Shown here in pieces: positions 25,570 through 35,381 of a stretch of 64,000 nucleotides of DNA. The translations under genes and the position numbers were made by a program. Every line of letters begins with the position of its first letter. Positions within the stretch are counted from its first letter, which is position 1. The stretch comes from Labrys wisconsinensis (GTDB taxonomy: Bacteria > Pseudomonadota > Alphaproteobacteria > Rhizobiales > Labraceae), in NCBI RefSeq assembly GCF_030814995.1, contig NZ_JAUSVX010000001.1, positions 1,240,001 to 1,304,000 on the forward strand. The letters run 5' to 3'. The notes beneath the pieces are model-generated. The model searched no databases. It saw only the letters and a program-made list of their open reading frames with translations, and was not told where the DNA came from.

Positions 25570-25603
25570 GTCGTCTCGCCTCCGGACGGGTGTTCGGGCC
25601 GCC

Positions 25604-25795
25604 TCATTTGCGGGCGAAATAGATCGCCGTCATGATGATGACGATGGCGACGGCCTGCAGCAGCACGCGCAGGCGCATCAGCTGCTGCGAGCGCGACGGG
25701 CTGCCGCCCTTCAGCATGTTGCCGAGGCCGAAGATCAGCACGACCGCGACGGCGCCGACGGCGATGGGCACGAGATAGTCGAGGACGGAACGCAT
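25604..25795 (-). CDS. Small HIG1-like twin-transmembrane protein
   Basis: A 63-residue membrane protein with two hydrophobic helices (about residues 8-26 and 43-60) joined by a basic loop with SQQLMRLRVLLQA, the HIG1-domain core. Mitochondrial HIG1 proteins help assemble respiratory supercomplexes; the bacterial forms are assumed to do something similar but this is not proven. MRSVLDYLVP was taken as start; a Met three codons upstream is the alternative. It lies 34 bases upstream of pduO on the same strand, as in related genomes. Confidence 0.8.
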   Translation of the reverse strand: MRSVLDYLVPIAVGAVAVVLIFGLGNMLKGGSPSRSQQLMRLRVLLQAVAIVIIMTAIYFARK

Positions 25796-25938
25796 GCCCG
25801 GCAATCTAGTGCACCCGGCCCGGCCGCGAAAGCGCGGCGCCGGGAAAAAGGGCGTCCCACACCGTTTCTTAAACGTCCGTTGCTAGTGAGGCCGGGGCGC
25901 CGGCGATCGCCGGTCGCTCGGAGCACGGCGGATGGGCA

Positions 25939-27324
25939 ATGGCTGACGTGACGGGCCGGCCGGACGAAGCGGGAGCCTATCGAGCCTTGCGCCTGCGCCT
26001 GCGCCGCTGGCTCGGCGACCGCAGCGCCAGCGGCGTCGCCCAACGCTTCGCCGGCTTCGCCTATCTCTTCCGCATCGTCAATGCCGGCCTCGCCTTTCTC
26101 ACCCAGATCGTGCTGGCGCGCTGGATCGGTGCGCACGAGTTCGGCATCTACGTCTATGTCTGGACCTGGGTGCTGCTGCTCGGCACCGTCACCAATATCG
26201 GTCTCGCCTCCTCGAGCCAGCGCTTCATCCCCACCTATGCCAAGCGCGGCGAATGGGATCTGCTGCGCGGCTTCCTTCATGGCGGGCGCTGGCTGGTGTT
26301 CGCCCTCGGAGCCGGCTTCGCCGGGCTTGGGGCGCTCGGCCTCGTGCTGTTCGGCGCCCGTCTCGATCCCGTCCTCATGGTGCCGCTCTATCTCGGCCTC
26401 GCCTGCCTGCCGCTCTTCGTCGTCACCGAGATCCAGGAGGGCATCGCCCGCACCTATGACTGGGCGAGCCTCGCGATGGCGCCGGCCTATCTCGTGCGTC
26501 CGCTGCTGCTGCTCGGCCTGCTCGCCGCCATGCACCTCGCCGGCCTCGAGGCCGATGCGGTCGCCGCCATGTGGGCCGCCCTCGTCTCGACCTGGGCGAC
26601 CGCGCTCTGGCAGATGGCGATGCTGAACCGGCGGCTGCCGAGCCGCGTGCCGCCCGGGCCGCGGCGCTATGCGCCGGGCACCTGGCTGAGGATCTCCTTC
26701 CCGCAATTCCTGGTCGAGGGCTTCTACCTCTCGCTGACCTATTGCGACGTGATCGTGCTGGAGCGCTTCGCCACGCCCGCCGAGGTCGCGACCTACTATG
26801 CCGCCACCAAGCTGGTCTCGCTGGTCGCTTTCGTCTACTTCGCCGTGGCGGCGGCCTCGGCGCACCGCTTCACCGAGTACCACGTCGCCGACCGGCCGGA
26901 GGAGCTGAACGCCTTCGTCCATGCCTCGATCCGCTGGACCTTCCTGCCGTCCCTCGCCATGGCGCTGGTGATCCTGGCGCTCGGCAAGCCGCTGCTCTGG
27001 CTGTTCGGCCCGGGCTTCGTCGACGGCTATCCCCTGCTCGCCATCCTGGTGGTCGGGCTCCTGGCGCGGGCCTCGATCGGCCCGGTGGAGAAGCTCCTCA
27101 ACATGCTGGGGCACCAGGGGATCTGCGCCGTCGTCTACGCCTTCGCCTTCTTGGCCAATATCGGCCTGAACCTGGCGCTGGTGCCCTGGTTCGGCCTGAC
27201 CGGCGCCGCCGTCGCGACCGCTGCCGCGCTCGTGTTGGAATCGATCTTGCTGTTCCTCATCACCAAGCGGCGTCTCGGCCTCCACGTCTTCTATTGGGGC
27301 GGTCCGAAGCGTCAGGTGTCCTGA
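25939..27324 (+). CDS. Polysaccharide flippase-like membrane protein (MOP superfamily)
   Basis: A 461-residue integral membrane protein with about twelve to fourteen helices, of the Wzx/MATE-like oligosaccharide flippase group. The N-terminal ARWIGAHEFGIYVYV and the C-terminal LVPWFGLTGAAVATA are typical of polysaccharide biosynthesis exporters. It likely moves a lipid-linked glycan across the inner membrane. No glycosyltransferases are adjacent; the next gene encodes an Acetyltransf_6 protein, a type often found in exopolysaccharide or cellulose clusters, so the two may serve a common surface-glycan task. The substrate is not known. Confidence 0.85.
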   Translation: MADVTGRPDEAGAYRALRLRLRRWLGDRSASGVAQRFAGFAYLFRIVNAGLAFLTQIVLARWIGAHEFGIYVYVWTWVLLLGTVTNIGLASSSQRFIPTYAKRGEWDLLRGFLHGGRWLVFALGAGFAGLGALGLVLFGARLDPVLMVPLYLGLACLPLFVVTEIQEGIARTYDWASLAMAPAYLVRPLLLLGLLAAMHLAGLEADAVAAMWAALVSTWATALWQMAMLNRRLPSRVPPGPRRYAPGTWLRISFPQFLVEGFYLSLTYCDVIVLERFATPAEVATYYAATKLVSLVAFVYFAVAAASAHRFTEYHVADRPEELNAFVHASIRWTFLPSLAMALVILALGKPLLWLFGPGFVDGYPLLAILVVGLLARASIGPVEKLLNMLGHQGICAVVYAFAFLANIGLNLALVPWFGLTGAAVATAAALVLESILLFLITKRRLGLHVFYWGGPKRQVS

Positions 27325-27359
27325 TCCGGCACGACCGGAGAAGCAGCGAGGCGAGGATC

Positions 27360-28610
27360 ATGGCGGGCATGTCCCATACTCTGCGCAGCGCACCGGCCGC
27401 GTTCGAAGGTATTGCCCTGCGCGGCCGTGCCGGCGCGCCGGCCGGCGTCGAGGCGCGCCCGAGCGCTGGCTATGCCGTGGAGCGGCTCGGGCTCGCCGAT
27501 CTCGGCCGTCTCGCGCCGGCCTGGGACGCCCTCACGGCGCGGGCGCTCGAATCCAATCCCTTCCTGTCTCATGGCTTCGTCTCGGCCTCGCTCGCTGATC
27601 TCGCCGATGCGCGCGGCTGCGAGGTCGCGGCCGTCTGGCGCACCGATGCGGTCGAGACCATGCTGGTCGGCCTCTGGGCCTTTGCCCCGGCCAGCCGGCG
27701 CTGGGGCCTGCCCTTCGGCCTTGCCGAGGGCATGACCCACAACTACGCCCCGCTCGGCGTGCCGTTGCTGGACCGCGACCATGGTCGCGAGGCCGCCGCA
27801 GCCCTGCTCGACTGGCTCGGCCGTCGCCCCGTGGCGGCTCGCTTCGCCCTGTTCGCCTTCCTGCCGGAGGAGGGCGCCGCCGCCCGCGTGCTCGCCGAGG
27901 CGATGGCCGCGCGCGGCCTGCGCCACCAGGTGCTGCGCCGCCACCGCCGCGCCTTCGCCCTGCCGCGGGGGGACGGCGACTATGTCGAGCAGGCGGTCGC
28001 CCCGCGCAAGCGCAAGGAGCTGGCCCGCCAGCACCGCCGCCTGGCGGAGATGGGGGCGCTCACCGCCGAGATCGCCATCACTCCCGAGGAGGTGGCGGCG
28101 GCGGTCGAGGCGTTCCTGCAGCTCGAGCTCGAGGGTTGGAAGGGTCGGGATGCCCGCACGGCGACGCTGCAGCGCGCCGACCGCGCCGCCTTCCTGCGCG
28201 CCGCCGCCGGCGCGATGGCGCGCGACGGGGCGATGCGCGTGCATCTCCTCAAGCTCGACGGCCGGGCGATCGCCGCCGGCATCGGCCTCGTCGGCGGCGA
28301 CCGCGCCATCTTCTGGAAGGTCGCCTATGACGAGCGCCACGCCAAGCTGTCGCCGGGCGTGCAGGTCGCCCTCGCCGTGACGCGCGACCTTCTGGCGCAG
28401 CCGAGCGTCGCCGCCATCGATTCGGTTGCCGAGCCCGGCCATCCCATGATCGACCACCTCTGGCGCGAGCGCTTGGGCGTCGCTGACTGGCTGGTCGATC
28501 TCAGGCCGGGCGGCTCCTGGCGGCTGCGCCTCGCCCTGGCGCTGGAACGGGCGCGCAGCGAGGCGCGGATCGCGGCCAAGGCGGTGCTGGCGCGGCTGCG
28601 GCTGCGCTGA
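27360..28610 (+). CDS. GNAT family N-acyltransferase, BioF2/CelD-like
   Basis: A 416-residue protein with the Acetyltransf_6 (BioF2-like) fold, GNAT-like domains in tandem; the C-terminal one is about residues 215-370 with RKRKELARQHRRL, then GRAIAAGIGLVGGDRAIFWKVAYDE. CelD-type relatives occur in cellulose and exopolysaccharide clusters. The protein lacks membrane segments. It starts 36 bases after the flippase gene (ATG at 27360, GAGG before it), so co-transcription is likely and a role in modifying an exported glycan is a reasonable inference. Substrate and acyl donor are unknown. Confidence 0.82.
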   Translation: MAGMSHTLRSAPAAFEGIALRGRAGAPAGVEARPSAGYAVERLGLADLGRLAPAWDALTARALESNPFLSHGFVSASLADLADARGCEVAAVWRTDAVETMLVGLWAFAPASRRWGLPFGLAEGMTHNYAPLGVPLLDRDHGREAAAALLDWLGRRPVAARFALFAFLPEEGAAARVLAEAMAARGLRHQVLRRHRRAFALPRGDGDYVEQAVAPRKRKELARQHRRLAEMGALTAEIAITPEEVAAAVEAFLQLELEGWKGRDARTATLQRADRAAFLRAAAGAMARDGAMRVHLLKLDGRAIAAGIGLVGGDRAIFWKVAYDERHAKLSPGVQVALAVTRDLLAQPSVAAIDSVAEPGHPMIDHLWRERLGVADWLVDLRPGGSWRLRLALALERARSEARIAAKAVLARLRLR

Positions 28611-28702
28611 CCGTCGGAGGCCGCCTCGCAAGATTACGACGAGATCATTTGCGCCGCCGGTCCTGCCGCGCATAATCGGCCGATTGCGAACCGGATGCGA
28701 CG

Positions 28703-30598
28703 ATGCGCGTGGACAGGCCTGAGACTTCGAAGAGCGGTGGTTGGGCGCGGCTGCGTGGCTGGGCCGCCCTGGCCCTCGCCGGCATGGCGCTCATGGCCGC
28801 GACCGCGGCGCCGGCCCAGCAGCAGGAGTGGCGCTATGCCGTGTCCCTGCTCGGAGACCTCAAATATCCCGAAAGCTTCCAGCATTTCGCCTACGTCAAT
28901 CCCGATGCTCCCAAGGGCGGCGCGTTGCGGCTGTCGGCCTACGGCTCCTTCGACAGCCTCAACATCGTGCCGGTGCGCGGCCAGGCGGCGGGCAGCATCG
29001 CCCTGATCTATCAGACCCTGATGACCGGCTCCCTGGACGAGCCGTTCTCGCAATATGGCGAGATCGCCGACGGCGTGAAGTTCCCCGAGGACCGCTCCTC
29101 CGTCACCTACCGCCTCAATCCCAAGGCGCGCTGGGACGACGGCCAGCCGATCACGCCGGACGATGTGGTCTGGTCCTTCTCGGTCCAGAAGGAGAACAAT
29201 CCGCAATACGGCTATTACTACAGGGACGTGGCCAAGGCGCAGGCCACCGGCGAGCACGAGGTCACCTTCACCTTCGACAAGGCCGGCAACCGCGAGTTGC
29301 CGCTGATCGTCGGCCAGCTGACGGTGCTGCCCAAGCACTGGTGGACCGCGACGGGGCCGGACGGCAAGCCGCGTGACGTCACCAAGCCGACGCTGGAAAA
29401 GCCGCTCGGCTCCGGCGCCTACCGCGTCAAGAGCTTCGAGGCCGGCCGCTCCGTCACCTATGAGCGGGTCAAGGACTGGTGGGCGGCGGACCTGCCGACC
29501 GAGAAGGGCCAGAACAATTTCGACGAGATCCGCTACGACTATTTCCTCGACCCGATGGTGATCCGCCAGGCCTTCAAGGCCGGCACGGTCGATTTCCAGC
29601 TGGAGAACATCGCCCGGGAATGGATGACCGGCTACGACATCCCGGCGGTCAAGGACGGGCGCATCGTCAAGCAGGAATTCCCGGACCACAGCTCCGGCCG
29701 GATGCAGGCCTACATGTTCAACCTGCGTCGCGACAAGTTCAAGGACGAGCGCGTGCGCCGCGCCTTCAACCTCGCCTTCGACTTCGAGGAGATGAACCGC
29801 ACGCTGTTCTTCGGTCTCTACACCCGGATCGACTCTTATTTCGCCGGGCTCGACCTCGCCTCCAGCGGCCTGCCTGAGGGCAAGGAGCTGGAGATCCTCG
29901 AGGCGGTGAAGGACAAGGTGCCGCCTTCGGTGTTCACCACGCCCTACCAGAACCCGGTCAACGGCACGGAGGAGGCACGCCGCGCCAATCTGCGCGACGC
30001 TCTCCGGCTCCTGAAGGAAGCTGGTTGGGAGGTCAAGGACCGCAAGCTCACCAATGTCGCCACCGGCGAGGTGATGACGGCCGAATTCATGTTGGATGAT
30101 GCCAGCTACGAAAGGCTGGCGCTCGCCTACAAACCGGCGCTGGAGCGTCTCGGCATTGTCGTGACCATCCGCACCATCGATTCCGCGCAGTATAAGGCGC
30201 GAGTCGACAACCGCGACTTCGACATCATCATGCTGAGCATTGCTCAATCGCAGTCGCCGGGCAATGAACAGCGGCAATATTGGGGCTCGGCGGCAGCGGA
30301 CCGCGTAGGGTCTGACAATGTGATGGGCATCAAGGATCCGGGGGTGGACGCGCTGATCGACCGTGTTATCTTCTCCTCCTCCCGCGAGGATCTGGTCGCC
30401 GCCACCAAGGCACTCGACCGCGTGCTGCTCGCCCACAACTACGTGGTGCCGCAATACCGCTCGCCGACCTGGCGCACGCTGCGATGGGATCGCTTCTCCG
30501 GCCCGGCGGTTCTGCCGGACAGGCCGACGGACGGCGGGCTGCTCTCCGTGTGGTGGTACGACGCCGCCAAGGCCGCCAAGAGCGGGGCGGCGAAATGA
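28703..30598 (+). CDS. YejA-type extracellular solute-binding protein, family 5 (first of two)
   Basis: A 631-residue periplasmic binding protein of the SBP_bac_5 family, YejA branch, associated with uptake of peptides such as microcin C and with antimicrobial peptide tolerance in relatives. A Sec signal lies at about residues 16-39 (ending APAQQ). The YejA signature LKYPESFQHFAYVNPDAPKGG begins near residue 52. It overlaps the next binding-protein gene as ATGA. The permease and ATPase genes (yejB, yejE, yejF) that normally follow are missing here, so the protein must use a transporter encoded elsewhere or is part of a broken operon. Confidence 0.92.
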   Translation: MRVDRPETSKSGGWARLRGWAALALAGMALMAATAAPAQQQEWRYAVSLLGDLKYPESFQHFAYVNPDAPKGGALRLSAYGSFDSLNIVPVRGQAAGSIALIYQTLMTGSLDEPFSQYGEIADGVKFPEDRSSVTYRLNPKARWDDGQPITPDDVVWSFSVQKENNPQYGYYYRDVAKAQATGEHEVTFTFDKAGNRELPLIVGQLTVLPKHWWTATGPDGKPRDVTKPTLEKPLGSGAYRVKSFEAGRSVTYERVKDWWAADLPTEKGQNNFDEIRYDYFLDPMVIRQAFKAGTVDFQLENIAREWMTGYDIPAVKDGRIVKQEFPDHSSGRMQAYMFNLRRDKFKDERVRRAFNLAFDFEEMNRTLFFGLYTRIDSYFAGLDLASSGLPEGKELEILEAVKDKVPPSVFTTPYQNPVNGTEEARRANLRDALRLLKEAGWEVKDRKLTNVATGEVMTAEFMLDDASYERLALAYKPALERLGIVVTIRTIDSAQYKARVDNRDFDIIMLSIAQSQSPGNEQRQYWGSAAADRVGSDNVMGIKDPGVDALIDRVIFSSSREDLVAATKALDRVLLAHNYVVPQYRSPTWRTLRWDRFSGPAVLPDRPTDGGLLSVWWYDAAKAAKSGAAK

Positions 30599-32424
30599 GC
30601 GGCCCCACCCGCCGCGACGTCCTCGCCTTCGGTGTCGCCGGCGCCGCCGCTGCGCTGCTGCCGGCGGGCGTGCGCGGCCAGGAGGTGGAAAGCCATGGCC
30701 TCTCCACCTTCGGCGACCTGAAATATCCGCGCGACTTCCAGGCGCTCGACTATGTCAATCCGCATGCGCCGAAGGGCGGGACCTTCTCCCGCCAGATCGA
30801 GCAGCTGATCGGCAACCAGAATTTCAACTCCTTCGACACGCTGCACATCTTCTGCCTGAGAGGCGACGGCGCCGCGGGCATGGACCTGTGCTTTGCCTCG
30901 CTGATGGCGCGCGCCAATGACGAGGCGGACGCGCTCTATGGCCTGGCCGCCGAAAGCGTGATCGTCTCGGCCGACCGCCTGATCTATCGCTTCCGCCTGC
31001 GCAAGAACCTCACCTTCCACGACGGCTCGCCCCTGACCGCGGAGGACTGCGCCTGGTCCTTCAACACCATCAAGGCCAAGGGCCATCCCTATTTCGCCCA
31101 GCCGCTGCATTCCTTCGTCGTGGCCGTGGCCGAGGCGCCGGACATGGTGCGCGTCACGCTGGCGCCTGGGCGCGGCCGCAGCCTGCCGCTCCTCGTCGCC
31201 ACGCTGCCGATCTTCTCCAAGGCCTGGTGGGCCGGCCGCGACTTCGAGCAACCCTCGCTCGACGTGCCGCTCTCCTCCGGCCCCTACAAGGTCGGCCGTT
31301 TCCAGACGGGCCAGTCGATCGATCTGGAGCGGGTCAAGAGCTGGTGGGGCGAGGCTCTGCCGATCGAGGTCGGCACCAACAATTTCGACCGGCTGCGCTG
31401 GGACTATTACCGCGATCGTGCCGTCGCCTTCGAAGCGTTCAAGGCCCGCAATTTCCTGTTCCGCGAGGAGTTCACCTCCTGGATCTGGGCCAACGGCTAC
31501 GACTTCCCGGCGGCCAAGGACAATCGCGTGCGCCGCGAGACCCTGCCCGACCAGACCCCCTCGGCGGCGCAGGGCTGGTTCTTCAACACCAGGCGGCCCA
31601 AGTTCGCCGATCCCAGGGTGCGCCAGGCCCTCGGCATGGCCTTCGACTTCGAATGGACGAACAAGACCATCATGTTCTCGTCCTATGCGCGCACCGTCTC
31701 CTTCTTCCAGAACTCTGACATGATGGCCTCCGGCAAGCCGTCGGCGGAAGAGCTGGCGCTGCTGGAGCCTTACCGGGACAGGCTCTCGCCGCTGGTGTTC
31801 GGCGACGCGGTGCTGCCGCCGGTCTCCGACGGCTCCGGCGAGGACCGCACGCTGCTGCGCGAGGCGGCGGGCCTGCTCAAGCAGGCGGGCTGGAGCATCG
31901 ACGGCGGCAAGCTCAGGAACGCCAAGGGCGAGGCCTTCACCATCGAGTTCCTCGACGACGACAATTCCCTGGAGCGTCACACCGCGCCGCTGATCAAGAA
32001 CCTGTCGCGGCTCGGCATCGACGCCAATTACCGCCTGGTGGACACCGCCCAGTTCCAGGCCCGGGCCGACGTCTTCGATTTCGACATGCTGGTGCGCCGC
32101 TATTCCTTCGGCCTGACCCCGGGGGACGATGTCGTCTTCACCTGGTCGTCCAGGGCGGCCGCTACCAACGGCTCCTATAACATGGCCGGCATCGCCGATC
32201 CCGTGGTCGACGCGCTCCTGCAGAAGATCATCGCCGCCGACAGCCGCGACGCGCTCGACACCGTCTGCCGGGCGCTCGACCGGGTGCTGCGCGCCGGCTT
32301 CTACTGGATCCCGCAATGGTCCAAGCCGGAGCATTGGCTGGCCTATTGGGACGTCTTCATCCATCCCGAGACCAAGCCACGCTACGCCCGCGGCGCCCCG
32401 GACATCTGGTGGTCTAAGGAATAG
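30595..32424 (+). CDS. YejA-type extracellular solute-binding protein, family 5 (second, tandem)
   Basis: A 609-residue paralogue of the preceding protein. The N-terminus TRRDVLAFGVAG followed by an Ala-rich stretch is a Tat-type signal, unlike the Sec signal of the first copy. The conserved LKYPRDFQALDYVNPHAPKGG block sits near residue 43 and the DPRVRQALGMAFDFEW helix is typical of SBP_bac_5. ATG 30595 overlaps the previous stop codon by four bases, so the two are translated together. Tandem YejA copies occur in Hyphomicrobiales, normally ahead of yejBEF, which are absent here. The two copies probably bind different peptides. Confidence 0.92.
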   Translation: MSGPTRRDVLAFGVAGAAAALLPAGVRGQEVESHGLSTFGDLKYPRDFQALDYVNPHAPKGGTFSRQIEQLIGNQNFNSFDTLHIFCLRGDGAAGMDLCFASLMARANDEADALYGLAAESVIVSADRLIYRFRLRKNLTFHDGSPLTAEDCAWSFNTIKAKGHPYFAQPLHSFVVAVAEAPDMVRVTLAPGRGRSLPLLVATLPIFSKAWWAGRDFEQPSLDVPLSSGPYKVGRFQTGQSIDLERVKSWWGEALPIEVGTNNFDRLRWDYYRDRAVAFEAFKARNFLFREEFTSWIWANGYDFPAAKDNRVRRETLPDQTPSAAQGWFFNTRRPKFADPRVRQALGMAFDFEWTNKTIMFSSYARTVSFFQNSDMMASGKPSAEELALLEPYRDRLSPLVFGDAVLPPVSDGSGEDRTLLREAAGLLKQAGWSIDGGKLRNAKGEAFTIEFLDDDNSLERHTAPLIKNLSRLGIDANYRLVDTAQFQARADVFDFDMLVRRYSFGLTPGDDVVFTWSSRAAATNGSYNMAGIADPVVDALLQKIIAADSRDALDTVCRALDRVLRAGFYWIPQWSKPEHWLAYWDVFIHPETKPRYARGAPDIWWSKE

Positions 32425-32550
32425 CTGCCTCGCCGGGCCGCGGTTCACCCGGCCCTCCCGCTGTCATCAGCCCGTCAGGCCGGCGCGCCATCAAAAGGGT
32501 CGGCGCGCCGGGGCGGCGGTGGTCCCGACCTCGGCGGTGGGAGGACGGCG

Positions 32551-35268
32551 ATGACGCAGTTTCGCAGAACGATCCGGAGATTCGCAGGTTCGACTGGCTT
32601 GGCCCTGTGCCTGGCCGCTCCGGCCATGGCTGAGGACAATCCCTTTGCCCGGATCAACCATATCGTGGTGATCTATACGGAGAACCGCAGCTTCGACAAT
32701 CTTTTCTCGGAGTTCCCCGGCGCCGACGGGCTGCGGCCGGGCATGCCGGTCGCCCTGCAGGTCGACACCGACGGCAGCGCGCTCAGGACCTTGCCGCCGG
32801 CTCTGCTGGCCAAGGGCAAGGTCGACGGGCGCCTTCCCGGCGAGCTCGCCAACGCGCCGTTCCTGATGGACGATTACCTGCCGCAGGGCGAGAAGACCGG
32901 CGACCTCGTCCACAAGTTCTACCAGGAGCAGGAACAGATCGACGGCGGCAAGAACGACCGCTTCGCGGCGGTGTCGGACGCCGGCGGCCTGACCATGGGC
33001 TATTACGACGGCAGCGACCAGAAGCTGTGGGCGATGGCCAAGGCCTATACGCTCGCCGACCATTTCCATCATGCCGCCTTCGGTGGCTCGTTCCTCAACC
33101 ATTTCTGGCTGGTCTGCGCCTGCACCCCGGTCTTCCCCAATGCGCCGGCCTCGATGGTGGCCGCCGTCGATCCGGCCACGGGATGGCTGGCGCGGGCGCC
33201 CGATTCGCCCCGGAGCGCCATGGACGGTCCGCCCAAATGGGTGCGGGACGGCGCCGTCAGCCCCGACGGCTACGGCATCAACACGCTGCAGCCGAGCTCG
33301 CCACCCTATTCGGCCGAGTCCAAGCCCGAGGAGCGTCTCCCGCTGCAGACCCTGCCGACCATTGGTGACCGGCTGAGCGAGAAGGGCATCAGCTGGGCCT
33401 GGTATTCCGGCGGCTGGGCCGACGCCGTTTCCGGCAAGATCAAGGTCTATGCGGCGCCGGAATACTTCCAGTCCCATCATCAGCCGTTCAACTATTTCGC
33501 TGCCTATGCGCCGGGCAAGCCGGCGCGCGAGGAGCATCTCAAGGACCTTGCCGACTTCAAGGCGGCCATATCGAGCGGGTCGCTGCCGGCGGTCTCCTTC
33601 TACAAGCCGGTCGGCCGCGACAACCTCCATCCCGGCTATGCCGACCTGACCACCGGCGAGGCCCATGTCGCCGAGATCGTCGCGGCGCTGGAAGCCGGCC
33701 CGAACTGGAAGGACACGCTGCTCGTCATCACGCCGGACGAGAATGGCGGCACCTGGGACCATGTCGCCCCGCCGAAGGTCGACCGCTGGGGCCCGGGCAC
33801 GCGCGTGCCGACCCTCATCCTCTCACCCTTCGCCAGGAAGGGCTTCGTCGATCACACCGTCTACGACACCACGGCGATCCTCAAGACGATCGAGGTGCGC
33901 TACGGCCTCGCCCCGCTCGCCACACGCGATGCGGCTTCGCCGGACCTGCGCAACGCCCTCGTCGACGAGAGCCGGCATGCGAGCGCCGAGCCCAAGCCGT
34001 TCCTGACGCTCGACGGCAAGCCGCCGCTGGTCGTCGGGCACCGCGGCCTGCCCGGCCTGATGCCCGAGGAGACGCTGCCCTCCTACGACATGGCGGCCGA
34101 GCTCGGCACGGACGCCCTGGAGGAGGACCTCCATCTCACCAAGGACTGCGTGCTGGTGGCGCGCCACAATCCCTGGCTCAGCGACAACACCAACGTCTCC
34201 GAGGTCGCCAAGACCAACCCGGACGTCGCCGCGCGCAAGCGCACGGTGCCGGGCGTCAAGGTCAAGGTCGCCTGGCCGGCGACGCCCGACAGCGGCCCGT
34301 CGGACTATCTGACCGACCGGACCGATCCAGCCGATCCGAAGTCCGTGCTCAAGTCGCTGATCGTCGACGGCGAGGACCACACCAACGACTGGTCGATCAC
34401 CGACTTCACCCTGGCCGAGCTGAAGGCCTGGTTCGCCGGGACCACCTATGACGCGGCCAGCGAGCGGCCCAAGGAGTTCAACGGCAAGTTCCCGATCCTC
34501 AGCTTCCAGGAGATCGTCGACATCGCCAAGGCCAAGAGTCAGGCGACGGGGCGGCCGATCGCCGTCTATCCCGAGTCCAAGAACCCCACCTGGAACGATG
34601 AGCAGGCGATCGCCAACGGCTGCGGCGCGCCCGGCAGCCACCCCCTCGAGGATGCCTTCATCAAGATCATCGAGCAGAACGGCCTCAACAGCCCCGATGC
34701 GCCGATCTTCGTGCAGAGCTTCGAGCCGAGCAGCCTGAAATACATGCGGACGCACGGCCTGAAGACCAAGATCGTGCAGCTGATCGACGGCTACGACGTC
34801 GACTTCAAGACCGGCCATGTCATCTACAACGAAATCGTCGACAGCCGCCCCTATGACTGGACGGTCGCCGGCGATCCCCGCTGGTTCGACGCGATGCTGA
34901 CCCCGGCCGGCCTTGCCGAGATCAAGACCTATGCCGACGGCATCGGGCCGTGGAAGCCGCAGATCGTGCCGGTCGAGATCTCGCCCTGGACCGACAAGAA
35001 CGCCGACGGCACCCCGTTCACGGGATCGACGCGCCAGGCCAGGACCCAGCCGCCGACCAGCGTCATCGCCGACGCGCACAAGGCCGGCCTCTTCGTCCAC
35101 GTCTTCACGTTCCGCAACGAGAAGAAATACCTGGCCGGCGACTACAATGGCGATCCGCAGCAGGAGTACCTGAAGTTCTTCCGGCTCGGCGTCGACGGCG
35201 TGTTCACCGACTTCACCAACACTGCGGTGATCGCTCGTATGGCTTATCTGCGCGAACTGGGCCGCTGA
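32551..35268 (+). CDS. Fusion of a phospholipase C-like phosphoesterase (AcpA type) and a glycerophosphodiester phosphodiesterase
   Basis: A 905-residue secreted protein with a signal peptide (about 1-27, ending AMAED). Residues about 30-470 are a PF04185 phosphoesterase of the AcpA/phospholipase C type: IVVIYTENRSFDNLF (nucleophile region near 40), FGGSFLNHFWL and TPDENGGTWDHVAPP. Residues about 490-905 are a GDPD domain: VVGHRGLPGLMPEETLPSYD, EEDLHLTKD and FVQSFEP. The two activities would act on one substrate in sequence, releasing phosphate and then glycerol from phospholipid-derived glycerophosphodiesters, or vice versa. A strong GGGAGG site precedes the ATG. One continuous frame, no sign of an artificial join. 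Fusion and tandem order are directly visible; the pathway is inference. Confidence 0.9.
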   Translation: MTQFRRTIRRFAGSTGLALCLAAPAMAEDNPFARINHIVVIYTENRSFDNLFSEFPGADGLRPGMPVALQVDTDGSALRTLPPALLAKGKVDGRLPGELANAPFLMDDYLPQGEKTGDLVHKFYQEQEQIDGGKNDRFAAVSDAGGLTMGYYDGSDQKLWAMAKAYTLADHFHHAAFGGSFLNHFWLVCACTPVFPNAPASMVAAVDPATGWLARAPDSPRSAMDGPPKWVRDGAVSPDGYGINTLQPSSPPYSAESKPEERLPLQTLPTIGDRLSEKGISWAWYSGGWADAVSGKIKVYAAPEYFQSHHQPFNYFAAYAPGKPAREEHLKDLADFKAAISSGSLPAVSFYKPVGRDNLHPGYADLTTGEAHVAEIVAALEAGPNWKDTLLVITPDENGGTWDHVAPPKVDRWGPGTRVPTLILSPFARKGFVDHTVYDTTAILKTIEVRYGLAPLATRDAASPDLRNALVDESRHASAEPKPFLTLDGKPPLVVGHRGLPGLMPEETLPSYDMAAELGTDALEEDLHLTKDCVLVARHNPWLSDNTNVSEVAKTNPDVAARKRTVPGVKVKVAWPATPDSGPSDYLTDRTDPADPKSVLKSLIVDGEDHTNDWSITDFTLAELKAWFAGTTYDAASERPKEFNGKFPILSFQEIVDIAKAKSQATGRPIAVYPESKNPTWNDEQAIANGCGAPGSHPLEDAFIKIIEQNGLNSPDAPIFVQSFEPSSLKYMRTHGLKTKIVQLIDGYDVDFKTGHVIYNEIVDSRPYDWTVAGDPRWFDAMLTPAGLAEIKTYADGIGPWKPQIVPVEISPWTDKNADGTPFTGSTRQARTQPPTSVIADAHKAGLFVHVFTFRNEKKYLAGDYNGDPQQEYLKFFRLGVDGVFTDFTNTAVIARMAYLRELGR

Positions 35269-35334
35269 TCAGCACCGGCGGCGGTCCGCCGTGCGCGGAT
35301 CGCCGCCTCCCCGGCTTGCCTCCGGGCAGACCCA

Positions 35335-35362
35335 ACAAAAAAGCCGCCCGAAGGCGGCTTTG
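35335..35362 (-). terminator. Intrinsic terminator of rplS
   Basis: On the minus strand a perfect 8-base stem, AAGCCGCC/GGCGGCTT with a TTCG loop, is followed by six T residues, just downstream of the rplS stop codon. This is a classic rho-independent terminator closing the ribosomal block. On the plus strand it lies after the fusion gene and could work in both directions. Confidence 0.9.
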
Positions 35363-35381
35363 TCGTCGGGTGGCGGGCGGC

